Origin: Sulfurovum sp. | Lineage (GTDB): Bacteria; Campylobacterota; Campylobacteria; Campylobacterales; Sulfurovaceae | Direction: 5' to 3' | Assembly (NCBI GenBank): GCA_015493425.1 | Contig: WGDG01000273.1 | Span: 1-9,143 of the forward strand | Length of the DNA: 9,143 nt | Part shown: positions 1 through 6,669 of the stretch, in pieces | Layout of the letters: the number at the start of each line of letters is the position of its first letter | Position numbering within the stretch: position 1 is the first letter of the stretch | Position numbers and translations under genes: made by a program | The notes under the pieces: generated by a model | Told to the model about the DNA's origin: nothing | The model's database searches: none | The model's input: only the letters and a program-made list of their open reading frames with translations

Positions 1-469
1 CTACAGGCGCGTCATTGTCGATATTCACTTCAAGCCGTTTGTCCGAAAAGCTCGAGAGGATGAAGTTCGCTTCATCGATACGTTCTGCAATCACGTTGAA
101 AAGATGTGACTCTTTTTCATAGTCGTTCAGGTCAAGTGTCACCGGCTCATCGCAGGCCAGTGCCAGAGAGATAAGATGCTCTACACTGAGCACCGAAAGA
201 CACGGGATGTTCAGCTTTCTTGAAACAAGGCGTACCTTGCTTTCGACAAAGGTAAAGAAGAATTCCGTCAGTGAAAAGTCCGAAAGCGAAAAGGCTTCGG
301 TGGGACAGGCACCCACACAGGCGGCTGCCTCCACTCCCGTGCCTTTGGCAAAAGTCGGAAGCTGCTCGTCGATGCGTACTTTACCGTCCGTAGCAGCGAC
401 ACACTTGGTACACTCGGAAAATTTGCTTGTCGCTCTGACACAGAGGGCGACATCGAGGTTGAGTCTCAT
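1..469 (-). CDS. Ferredoxin-like 4Fe-4S protein, degenerate cysteine motifs (3' end outside window)
   Basis: An open frame starts at the ATG at 469-467, directly after the TorD stop (TAGATG), and stays open for 156 codons to the window edge, so the C-terminus is missing. The N-terminus resembles a double-cluster ferredoxin module: C10, C20-x2-C23, then C51-x3-C55-Pro (ACVGACPTEAF). Compared with the usual C-x9-CxxCxxxCP plus CxxCxxCxxxCP, the first cluster lacks its fourth Cys (Thr27) and the second lacks its first two (Gly45, Ala48). The remaining five cysteines could hold one cluster, or the protein may have a changed role. A region with C90 (IPCLSVLSVEHL) and C106 follows. The frame continues directly from the chaperone gene, with GAAGAGG about 13 nt before the ATG, so the two are probably co-expressed. 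The role is inferred: electron transfer or maturation for the adjacent molybdoenzyme. The exact family is uncertain. Confidence 0.75.
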   Translation of the reverse strand, partial: MRLNLDVALCVRATSKFSECTKCVAATDGKVRIDEQLPTFAKGTGVEAAACVGACPTEAFSLSDFSLTEFFFTFVESKVRLVSRKLNIPCLSVLSVEHLISLALACDEPVTLDLNDYEKESHLFNVIAERIDEANFILSSFSDKRLEVNIDNDAPV

Positions 470-1138
470 CTACGCTTTCGCCTCTTCATCGGCTTCGATG
501 CTGTCACAGTGCTCCTGACGCTTTTGCGTTACATATTCAAAGTCACTCAGCAGAAACTCCAGTGCCAGTTCGGTACCGTCGTGGTAGAGCGGCGTACGCG
601 ACTCTCTTTTGGCATTGATCAGAAAGAGCGGCGCCCACTCGAGCAGGTGGTCTTGGAGGAAGCCGTGCTGTACACTGAGGAGTTCGCAGACACCCTCGGC
701 ATCATCGGCTTCAAGCGCTTTCTTCTGCGCGTCACAGAGCATATACATGAACTCCAGCTCCACACCGATATGGTCTGGGCTGACCACCCTTGCCTTCTCA
801 AGCTCTACACGGAAGTCAAGCGCATTGTAGAGCTGCAGTACCGGGTTGTCTCCGCCGCTTTCAATCATCTGGTCATCACGTGTGTAAAAACTCTCATAGG
901 GCACCAGGTGCATAATGAAGAGGTTGACATAGTCTACATTATAGTACTGGTCGACCAGATCCTTTTGGCTAAGCTCCTTACGTTTGGACCAGTCTCTGTA
1001 GTTGGGGAGCAGTGAAAGCACTGCCTCGTCCGATTCGAGCTGGTTGAGGAAGGTCTCATCGACCTCCTGCATCATCAGACGTGAAATCAGTGCATAGAGA
1101 GCAATACGGTTGTCGATATCTTGTTTCAAATCATTCAT
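470..1138 (-). CDS. TorD/DmsD-family molybdoenzyme maturation chaperone
   Basis: This 222-residue, probably all-helical cytoplasmic protein has TorD-family landmarks. They are a Tyr-rich segment leading to PYESFY (80-85), the signature SPDHIGVELEFM (120-131), and a later helix with FLQDHLLEWAP (160-170). Length and motif order fit TorD/DmsD/NarJ-type chaperones. These bind the Tat signal peptide of a partner molybdoenzyme, hold it for insertion of the bis-MGD cofactor and stop premature export. The likely client is the Tat-signal catalytic subunit encoded just upstream. The acidic tail (IEADEEAKA) looks disordered. The gene is 162 bases from the catalytic gene and separated from it by an intrinsic terminator, so it may be transcribed partly from its own promoter. 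The start at 1138 has only a weak AAAAGG about 10 nt upstream. The family is well supported; the client is inferred from context. Confidence 0.9.
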   Translation of the reverse strand: MNDLKQDIDNRIALYALISRLMMQEVDETFLNQLESDEAVLSLLPNYRDWSKRKELSQKDLVDQYYNVDYVNLFIMHLVPYESFYTRDDQMIESGGDNPVLQLYNALDFRVELEKARVVSPDHIGVELEFMYMLCDAQKKALEADDAEGVCELLSVQHGFLQDHLLEWAPLFLINAKRESRTPLYHDGTELALEFLLSDFEYVTQKRQEHCDSIEADEEAKA

Positions 1139-1175
1139 GTGTCATAAACCTTTTGTGACAGTTATAGGGTACGCA

Positions 1176-1190
1176 CTTCTTCAGAAGAAG
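1176..1190. repeat. Perfect 7-bp inverted repeat before the chaperone gene
   Basis: CTTCTTC and GAAGAAG face each other around a single central A. The arms are too close to form a normal RNA hairpin, so a protein-binding palindrome is the more natural reading. It lies between the candidate -10 box at 1202-1207 and the TorD start at 1138, where an operator could act. It could also be a chance purine/pyrimidine mirror in a low-complexity stretch. Confidence 0.35.
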
Positions 1191-1201
1191 CATTTGAGCG
1201 A

Positions 1202-1210
1202 ACTATACCA
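1202..1210 (-). promoter_or_regulatory. Candidate extended -10 promoter for the TorD gene
   Basis: The minus strand reads TGGTATAGT, a TGn extension plus TATAGT (5 of 6 matches to TATAAT), about 65 bases before the TorD start and downstream of the terminator at 1263-1283. A TTGATT lies upstream (1227-1222), but with a spacer of only 14 it is a poor -35. Extended -10 promoters can work without a good -35. The position is what one would expect if the chaperone needs expression beyond the terminator. Confidence 0.35.
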
Positions 1211-1262
1211 CTTTCGAAATAAATCAATGCTAATACCATTGGATTATTTGGAAAAGAGTATG

Positions 1263-1283
1263 AAAAGGCGGGGCAAACCCGCC
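1263..1283 (-). terminator. Intrinsic terminator after the catalytic subunit gene
   Basis: On the minus strand a perfect 6-bp GC-only stem, GGCGGG and CCCGCC with a TTTGC loop, is followed at once by TTTTCAT. It begins 17 bases after the stop codon of the molybdopterin subunit. A strong stem plus a short T-tract fits a Rho-independent terminator that ends or attenuates the B-C-A transcript before the chaperone gene. The T-tract is only four long, so read-through is plausible. Confidence 0.75.
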
Positions 1284-1300
1284 AGAGACCAAAGCCGGAG

Positions 1301-4300
1301 TTAGGCTTTGATGTCTACTGTGTACGCTTTGAGAGTCAAAGGTACTGCCGGACGCTTGATGTGTACCGGACGTCTGAGTGTATCGCCTTTTGCCAGCGGT
1401 CTTGTCAGCTTGTCTCTCCAAGCCTGGTAGACTTTGAAGTTGTTTTCGTAGTTGACATAGATATCACCGATCTTGTCTGTCGGTGCCGCTTTCTCGATAC
1501 GTACTTTCTGATGCCAAGCGTGGTTACCCGCGATTGGATCCGGATGTGACGCCGCTACGGCATTCTGCCAAGCACCACTAAGACCATCCCACCAGATGTT
1601 GTCGAGGTCTTTGTTGTACTCTTTGAACTGCCATGTATCTTTACGTGCGATCATTCCCGCTTTGATGCCCTGCTTAGGCTTCAGCGTACCAACCTTGCCG
1701 TCCATTGTCATGTCGTAAAGCGGTGCACCAAGTCCAAGAACACCGAGCTTGTGCTCGAAGCCAGGGATCTCGACGGCATTTTTGAGCTTCCAGCGTCCTG
1801 CGTGGTGTGAACATGCCAGTACACCAGGCATGGTACCCTCTGTCGGTACCGCCATCGCGATAAAGTAACCTGACTCAAGCCCTGAAACGGTATCTTCAAT
1901 GGTCACCTTGATCGCATCACCGCGCTTGATGCCAAGACGCTTCGCATCCTGTGTACTGATCCATACCGGGTTGTGGTTCTGTGAAATCTCCATCAGGTGC
2001 TTGGAGTTCACTGAACGGGTGTGAATGTTGTACGGCAGTCTGAATACGGTGTTAAGTGCAAATTCGTTCTTCGCCGGATCAATGAAGTCGTGGTGTACCT
2101 GAGAAACCAGGTGCACATATTTCTTACGCTCATCGGCATTTCTCGGGTAGAACGGTACCGCATATTCAGGCCATTTCCACTCTGCAAACCACTTGGAGTA
2201 GAACTCCAGTTTACCACTGAGTGTGTGGAAGCCCTGCTTCGCTTCACCGTCAACAACCACACCAATCGGCTTCTTACCGCCGAATACATGGTCATCTACG
2301 AGCAGTGTACCGAACTCATCCTTTTCAACTTCACTTGTATCATACTCGTGACCGTGTGCAATATATTTACCGTCAACCTCTTTAAGCGGTCTCTCCTGAG
2401 CTTTATAGATATGATCCTCTTCCATCCATGTACCCATGTCTCTCATGAGTTCATAGTTAGGATACTTAGAATCAGGGTACTTCAGCTTCGCTGTCTTTCT
2501 CAGGTTAGGCAGCAGGTCGAACGCAGCCTGGTACCATTCAGGAATGGTAACCGCACGGGTAGGATCTTCCTTCGATGCCCAGAATTTTCTGACACCAAGG
2601 CTTCCGTCAGGGTCTACATGATGCACCATGATGTTCGCCCAGAACTCTACCTCTTCCCAGATTTCACCGAGACCCGCAGCCATGTGTGCTTCAAGTGTCG
2701 CACGTGCCGGATCTTTTGGTTTCCAGCCGTTCTTTTCAAGTGCAACACGCAGTGCCGGGTTCTTAAAGCTCAGCCATCTTGTAGGCTTTGTTGCCTCAGA
2801 AGACTGGTCATGTCTCTCACCCGCCAGACCTACCGGCAGGACATAGTCACAGTACCAGTTTGTCTCAGACCAGGTTGGAGAGAGGTTGAAACTCAGTTCG
2901 ATTTTATCTTCACGCTTAAGCGCTTCGATCCATCTGAATCCGTCCGGATTGATCCATACCGGGTTGTACATACGTGGGATCCACACAGCCAACTTGTCCG
3001 GGATCTTGTCGAGACCTTTCTTTTTCCATTTTGCTCTCCACTCGTCATCCATCAGCAGGTGAGGCATGATATGGGACATTTCATATGTACTCAATGGATA
3101 CTCAGGCGGCCATGCAATCTCGTTCCAGACATTGACTCTTGGCGGTCTTTGTCCTGCTACTGTCGCAGCGTCACCCTTGCCGTTGACAGAGATAACGAAC
3201 CAGTGGTGGAAACTTGTACCGCCCACATCACCACGCAGGGCACCTCTGAGAGCCAGTGGCAGGAAGCCGGCACGAGTGATCATCCAACCACCTCTGTGTG
3301 CGATCGGTCCCGCTCTCCAGAGGAAGGTTGCCACTCTGTCACCCGCGTCGATGAACATATCGAAGAGTTCGTCAAGCTTGTCCTCATAACCCTCGATCTT
3401 ACACTCTTTGGTAACGAACTCTTTGGTGTATGGTGCATAGAGCTCTTTCATCAGCTCGATGTAGCTCTCATAGCTGTCGTCCTGAGGAAGCGTCTTAATA
3501 ATGCCTTCCTGTACCATGAACGAGAGATGCTCTTTGTCTTTCATCAGCTGATCCCAGTTGATCCAGTTCTTCACGAAGTCGTGGTTGACCAGGTCGTTAC
3601 CGTTGATATCCTTTTCATGCAGTACTCTGTTGGCAAGGTAGAGGTAGAGTGCTGTCTCTGTACCTGGCCATACCGGCAGCCACAGATCCGCAATACCCGC
3701 CGAGTTGGAGAGTCTTGGATCCATAACGACCATCTTCGCACCTTTTCTTCTCGCATCGGCGATGTAGCCCGCAGACTGCTGGAAGTAGTGTCCTGCATCC
3801 GCTGCGTGAGAAGACTGAAGGAAGATCAGTTTCGCATTTGCCCAGTCAGGCGCGTTTCTATCGTCATTCGCCCACTGGATGGTACCTTCACGCGCCCCTG
3901 CAGAACAGATATTGGTGTGAGAGTCGTATCCGTCACATCCCATAGAGTGAGGAATTCTGTGACCGAAGCCGTTCTCATTTGGACGACCGACATGGTACAT
4001 GATGAGCTTTCTTGACATCTCGTCACCCTTTTTGAGAGTGTCATGCATCTTTTTACCAATGGTCGCCATCGCTTCGTCCCACGTGGTTCTTACCCACTTG
4101 CCTTCACCCCTCTTGGAACCCGGTGCTCTCTTGAGTGGGAAAGGGATTCTGTCCGGATCGTACATCTGTGACTGGGTTGCATACCCTTTCGCACAGTTAC
4201 GTCCGCGAGAACCCGCATGCAGCGGGTTACCCATATATTTTCTGACGAAAAGATCTCTCGGGTTTTTACTTTTTTTGTATCTGCCCACTTCTACCCATGC

Positions 4301-4657
4301 AGTCAGACCACACTGTGCTTCACAGTTGGAGCAGACAGTTGGAACGAGCATGAATTCGTTGACTTTGATACCGTCAGGGTTTTTGTCACTCTCGACACCG
4401 TTTCTTCCGGTACCACCGCGTTTCCAGTCATCACCGTCCAGCTCTTTAAAGCTGTCCCAGTCTTTGAATTCAGGATAGAACGAAAGTGTCTTCGGTGTCG
4501 GTGTAAACTTTTCATCTTCAGCGACAGCCGGTGTTTCAACGATCGTTTTGAAGACGCCGGTTGCCAGAGAGGCACCCGCTACAGTGTAGGCGGTACCCTT
4601 CAGGAAGCTTCTTCTGCTCTCTACGAAAGTAGGTTGTTCATTATTCATTTTAGTCAT
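1301..4657 (-). CDS. Tat-exported molybdopterin oxidoreductase catalytic (A) subunit, DMSO reductase superfamily
   Basis: This 1118-residue protein starts with a Tat signal (SRRSFLKG at 14-21, hydrophobic 22-40, probable cleavage after PAVA at 46), so it acts in the periplasm. C109-x2-C112-x3-C116 and C155 (NCAKG) form the N-terminal [4Fe-4S] site. C251 in SHTNICSAG is the likely Mo ligand. The molybdopterin core runs to about 620, and the C-terminal dinucleotide-binding domain lies near 846-1010 (WISTQDAKRLGI, GVLACSHHAGRW). An extra segment at about 640-790 and a tail after 1010 make it longer than PsrA/PhsA (about 760) and Salmonella TtrA (about 1020). Formate dehydrogenases have Sec/Cys-His at the metal; here Cys is followed by Ser, which argues against formate. 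Tetrathionate, polysulfide or another sulfur/metalloid oxyanion is possible. The first ATG is chosen because AGGAGG lies 6 nt upstream. Superfamily sure, substrate unknown. Confidence 0.93.
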   Translation of the reverse strand: MTKMNNEQPTFVESRRSFLKGTAYTVAGASLATGVFKTIVETPAVAEDEKFTPTPKTLSFYPEFKDWDSFKELDGDDWKRGGTGRNGVESDKNPDGIKVNEFMLVPTVCSNCEAQCGLTAWVEVGRYKKSKNPRDLFVRKYMGNPLHAGSRGRNCAKGYATQSQMYDPDRIPFPLKRAPGSKRGEGKWVRTTWDEAMATIGKKMHDTLKKGDEMSRKLIMYHVGRPNENGFGHRIPHSMGCDGYDSHTNICSAGAREGTIQWANDDRNAPDWANAKLIFLQSSHAADAGHYFQQSAGYIADARRKGAKMVVMDPRLSNSAGIADLWLPVWPGTETALYLYLANRVLHEKDINGNDLVNHDFVKNWINWDQLMKDKEHLSFMVQEGIIKTLPQDDSYESYIELMKELYAPYTKEFVTKECKIEGYEDKLDELFDMFIDAGDRVATFLWRAGPIAHRGGWMITRAGFLPLALRGALRGDVGGTSFHHWFVISVNGKGDAATVAGQRPPRVNVWNEIAWPPEYPLSTYEMSHIMPHLLMDDEWRAKWKKKGLDKIPDKLAVWIPRMYNPVWINPDGFRWIEALKREDKIELSFNLSPTWSETNWYCDYVLPVGLAGERHDQSSEATKPTRWLSFKNPALRVALEKNGWKPKDPARATLEAHMAAGLGEIWEEVEFWANIMVHHVDPDGSLGVRKFWASKEDPTRAVTIPEWYQAAFDLLPNLRKTAKLKYPDSKYPNYELMRDMGTWMEEDHIYKAQERPLKEVDGKYIAHGHEYDTSEVEKDEFGTLLVDDHVFGGKKPIGVVVDGEAKQGFHTLSGKLEFYSKWFAEWKWPEYAVPFYPRNADERKKYVHLVSQVHHDFIDPAKNEFALNTVFRLPYNIHTRSVNSKHLMEISQNHNPVWISTQDAKRLGIKRGDAIKVTIEDTVSGLESGYFIAMAVPTEGTMPGVLACSHHAGRWKLKNAVEIPGFEHKLGVLGLGAPLYDMTMDGKVGTLKPKQGIKAGMIARKDTWQFKEYNKDLDNIWWDGLSGAWQNAVAASHPDPIAGNHAWHQKVRIEKAAPTDKIGDIYVNYENNFKVYQAWRDKLTRPLAKGDTLRRPVHIKRPAVPLTLKAYTVDIKA

Positions 4658-4663
4658 TCATAT

Positions 4664-4669
4664 CCTCCT
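4664..4669 (-). promoter_or_regulatory. Shine-Dalgarno deciding the catalytic subunit start
   Basis: The minus strand carries AGGAGG six bases before the ATG at 4657, overlapping the TAA stop of the NrfD-type gene by one base. A second in-frame ATG at 4648 would be 15 bases away, so the upstream ATG is the better start. The overlap suggests translational coupling of the two subunits. Confidence 0.8.
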
Positions 4670-5616
4670 TAACTCAACGGTAGCATCTGTGGAATCTTGA
4701 GCCATACATCTTTTGCCATGTAGAGCCCTACGAGTGCCAGAATTGCCGCAAATCTCAATAGTGTTTTGTTGTCGCTCTTCATGCTGCCTACAGCGATGAA
4801 GAACGGTACGATAAATCCGAGAACCATACCGAACCAGAATTCAGTATTGTATGCACCGCCCGCATGGACGTACGCCAGTGTCGCTTCCGCTTCGGAAGAT
4901 TTGAATGAGAAGAAGTACTCACCCATATACATCAGGAAGCTGAAGAAGGTCGCAATGGCAAGCACCAGCGCGAGGTCTTTTCGTGCTTCTGCACTCCATT
5001 TTCCGGAAACAAGGATCAGTGCTGCAGAACCGGCAAGCAGTGCCGCCCACATCATCTGCATGACTTCAGCAGGTGCCTGCCAGAGCTCTCTTGCAGAAGA
5101 TTCCGCCATAATGATCGCAGTATAGAGCGTGACAGGAATTGCCAGGAATACAACGAACGGAAAGATCTTCTCATAGAGTCCGCTGTTGGCACGTGCCGCA
5201 TTGGCAAGCGCGCAATTCTTTCTGACATTCGGATGTGCATCAAAGTAACCGATAACCATCAGCACAGTGACCAGTGCAGTAAAGAGTGACGCCATCCATG
5301 CACCGACAGTAATAGCCGAAGTCCAGTGCGGGTGCAGGAAGATGTTGACCATTCTGTAAGGCTGGTGCAGGTCTGTCAGGGTGAACAGCAGGAAGATGTT
5401 CAGGAAAATGAACGAAATCAGCGGCATGGTCCATCTGAGATTCGGCATTTCATCTTTCTTGTGTCTATAGAGCAGGAATGCACCGACCAGAATAACACCG
5501 GTACCGATGGACTTCGCCCACATGTTCAGGGTAATCATCCAACCCCAGATAATACCGGGCAGTGCGACATCAAGTGTTACCACCGCGTGTGTTGCGTGAA
5601 CTGTACTTTCTACCAT
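4669..5616 (-). CDS. NrfD/PsrC-type membrane subunit (C), quinone-interacting
   Basis: This 315-residue polytopic membrane protein anchors the enzyme and exchanges electrons and protons with the quinone pool. About eight to nine hydrophobic helices are visible, near 16-32, 35-50, 62-80, 100-123, 150-170, 184-204, 214-234, 257-278 and 285-302. The NrfD hallmark is LTDLHQPYRMVN (80-91) followed by the helix entry SAITVGAW (100-107), matching the family's Asp-Leu-x-x-Pro-x-Arg and Gly-x-Trp pattern. There is no haem-b-like pattern of paired helix histidines, which fits NrfD rather than FdnI-type anchors. A TTG-started extension to 5649 is possible. The ATG at 5616 is chosen because GGGAGG (5630-5625) lies 8 nt upstream, inside the end of the Fe-S gene, whose TAA is one base away (TAAGATG). 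The tight junctions indicate one transcript with its neighbours. Whether electrons run to or from quinone depends on the unknown substrate. Confidence 0.92.
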   Translation of the reverse strand: MVESTVHATHAVVTLDVALPGIIWGWMITLNMWAKSIGTGVILVGAFLLYRHKKDEMPNLRWTMPLISFIFLNIFLLFTLTDLHQPYRMVNIFLHPHWTSAITVGAWMASLFTALVTVLMVIGYFDAHPNVRKNCALANAARANSGLYEKIFPFVVFLAIPVTLYTAIIMAESSARELWQAPAEVMQMMWAALLAGSAALILVSGKWSAEARKDLALVLAIATFFSFLMYMGEYFFSFKSSEAEATLAYVHAGGAYNTEFWFGMVLGFIVPFFIAVGSMKSDNKTLLRFAAILALVGLYMAKDVWLKIPQMLPLS

Positions 5617-5617
5617 C

Positions 5618-6361
5618 TTAGTGACCTCCCTCTGATTCGTGATTGTCAAAATCTACAAAACTCTTGTTATCAAGTTTTTCATGTGACTCAAACGGTGCAA
5701 GGAATCTGTCGATCACACCGTGGTTTGGATCACCCACATGTTTCAGGTGCGTGATATTGTTGAACAGACTGTATCCTTCAATTCTCTGCTGTGCAAGCGG
5801 ATCGAGTGTCTGTGTACCGCCTCCGACGTAGAAGTGTTTAGGATTGGTGTGTTTTTCAGGTTTACGTACCTGTACAGCACCCTGATGCGCCATAATATAC
5901 TGTGAAATATGGCTGGTATCATCATCGAGGTCACCGAAAATGTTCGCCTGAACAGGACAGATAACCACACATGCCGGCATCATGCCGCTTTCGATTCTGT
6001 GTGCACAGTAGGTACATTTGTCAGCTGTATTTGTTTCAGGATCCATATAGATCGCCCCGTAAGGACACGCCATCATACATCCCGCACATCCGATACATCT
6101 TGATGAATCGACGTTAACGATACCGTTTTCAAGATAATGCAGTGCCGATACCGGACAGATACGCTCACACGGAGCATTTTCACAATGGTTACATCTCAGC
6201 GGTGTAAACTCACGTTTCGCATCGGGGAATGTCCCGATATCAATATATTTTACACGCAGACGCCAAGAGCTCAGTGGAACTTCGTTTTCCACTTTACAAG
6301 CTACTTCACAACCTTTACAACCCATACACAGGTTCAGGTCGACTAAGAAACCTAGTTTCAT
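5618..6361 (-). CDS. Four-cluster [4Fe-4S] electron-transfer subunit (B), NrfC/PsrB/TtrB type
   Basis: This 247-residue protein has 16 cysteines in four ferredoxin motifs: C12-x2-C15-x2-C18-x3-C22; C57-x2-C60-x4-C65-x3-C69-Pro; C89-x2-C92-x2-C95-x3-C99-Pro; and C116-x2-C119-x11-C131-x3-C135-Pro. This is the standard B-subunit arrangement of the DMSO reductase superfamily, carrying electrons between the molybdenum subunit and the membrane subunit. It has no signal peptide (MKLGFLVDLNLC), so export would be as a passenger of the Tat-signal catalytic subunit, as known for related enzymes. A tail of about 110 residues follows the last cluster. The start at 6361 is chosen over in-frame TTG 6421 and ATG 6412 because AAGGAGG lies 4 nt upstream and the protein then begins at the family's usual N-terminus. 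It is the first gene of the operon. Which of the related enzymes it belongs to cannot be told from B alone. Confidence 0.93.
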   Translation of the reverse strand: MKLGFLVDLNLCMGCKGCEVACKVENEVPLSSWRLRVKYIDIGTFPDAKREFTPLRCNHCENAPCERICPVSALHYLENGIVNVDSSRCIGCAGCMMACPYGAIYMDPETNTADKCTYCAHRIESGMMPACVVICPVQANIFGDLDDDTSHISQYIMAHQGAVQVRKPEKHTNPKHFYVGGGTQTLDPLAQQRIEGYSLFNNITHLKHVGDPNHGVIDRFLAPFESHEKLDNKSFVDFDNHESEGGH

Positions 6362-6365
6362 ACTT

Positions 6366-6372
6366 CCTCCTT
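6366..6372 (-). promoter_or_regulatory. Strong Shine-Dalgarno of the Fe-S subunit gene
   Basis: AAGGAGG on the minus strand lies four bases before the ATG at 6361. It decides the start against the in-frame upstream candidates at 6412 and 6421, which have no such site, and marks the first structural gene of the operon. Confidence 0.8.
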
Positions 6373-6402
6373 GATTTGATAATCCGTAATGCACCCTATC
6401 TG

Positions 6403-6456
6403 AGAAAGGCATCTCTGGCAAGCTTCCATGCGGACAACTTGTCAGAGCCCCTTTCT
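6403..6456 (-). promoter_or_regulatory. Structured 5' leader of the molybdoenzyme operon (interrupted long hairpin)
   Basis: On the minus strand this segment can fold into four stacked helices. The outer stem is AGAAAGG (6456-6450) with CCTTTCT (6409-6403), 7 perfect pairs. Next is CTCTG (6447-6443) with CAGAG (6417-6413), 5 pairs. Then CAAG (6441-6438) pairs with CTTG (6422-6419), 4 pairs, and TCC (6434-6432) with GGA (6427-6425) closes a GCAT loop. Small internal loops separate the helices. No T-tract follows, so it is not a simple terminator. It ends 30 bases before the Shine-Dalgarno, which suits a cis-regulatory RNA or an mRNA-stabilising leader. It does not match any riboswitch I can recall, and the molybdenum cofactor riboswitch is much larger. 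The function is not shown. Confidence 0.5.
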
Positions 6457-6460
6457 AAAT

Positions 6461-6479
6461 AAGCGTACATAATACGCTT
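6461..6479 (-). promoter_or_regulatory. Inverted repeat overlapping a candidate -10 box of the operon promoter
   Basis: AAGCGTA and TACGCTT form a perfect 7-bp inverted repeat around a 5-base centre. Read on the minus strand, the repeat contains TATTAT (6474-6469), a 5-of-6 match to TATAAT. A second possible -10, TACAAT (6487-6482), lies just upstream. Neither has a convincing -35 at standard spacing, though -35 elements are poorly conserved in Campylobacterota. A repressor or activator bound to the palindrome would control RNA polymerase access. A transcript starting here would have a leader of about 100 bases that includes the hairpin at 6403-6456. Confidence 0.4.
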
Positions 6480-6487
6480 TTATTGTA

Positions 6488-6669
6488 GTACATAAAGTGT
6501 TAACTTTCATTGAGTTTGGGTACAAAAGATTATTTTTGAATAAATGTGCGTAAAATGGGAGGGAAAGTAACGAAAAAATAATACCTATTCAGTCGTCTTC
6601 ATGGGGATCATCAGGAAAATAAATGATTGACGTTTTAGGTCTGAATTTGAACGGATTTTCCCGTCACTC
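6488..6669. other. AT-rich intergenic stretch behind the histidine kinase gene
   Basis: Together with the promoter and leader, this completes the 308-base gap between the kinase and the Fe-S gene. Short frames cross it, but none has a Shine-Dalgarno or a recognisable product. A T-run on the minus strand (about 6575-6580) has no preceding stem, so I cannot call a terminator for the kinase gene. It may hold activator sites for the operon, but I see no clear repeat. Confidence 0.5.

Noticed and set aside
509..1015. A 168-codon open frame on the plus strand
   Set aside because: It is fully antisense to the TorD-family gene, whose signature motifs are clear.
2021..4015. A 664-codon open frame on the plus strand inside the catalytic subunit gene
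   Set aside because: It is antisense to a gene with unmistakable Tat, Fe-S and molybdopterin motifs. The product is rich in Cys, Arg and Val with no recognisable domain and no Shine-Dalgarno, so it is a codon-use shadow.
1301..4657. Formate dehydrogenase alpha subunit
   Set aside because: The predicted Mo-ligand Cys251 is followed by Ser rather than the His of formate dehydrogenases, there is no in-frame TGA for selenocysteine, and the membrane partner is NrfD-type rather than cytochrome b.
5617..6421. Longer Fe-S and NrfD proteins using upstream TTG starts (6421, 5649)
   Set aside because: Strong Shine-Dalgarno sequences sit at proper distance from the internal ATGs at 6361 and 5616, and the extensions lack family similarity.
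6418..6460. A sigma-54 promoter (GG-N10-GC) in the leader
   Set aside because: No GG and GC pair with the required spacing and flanking bases is present on the minus strand.
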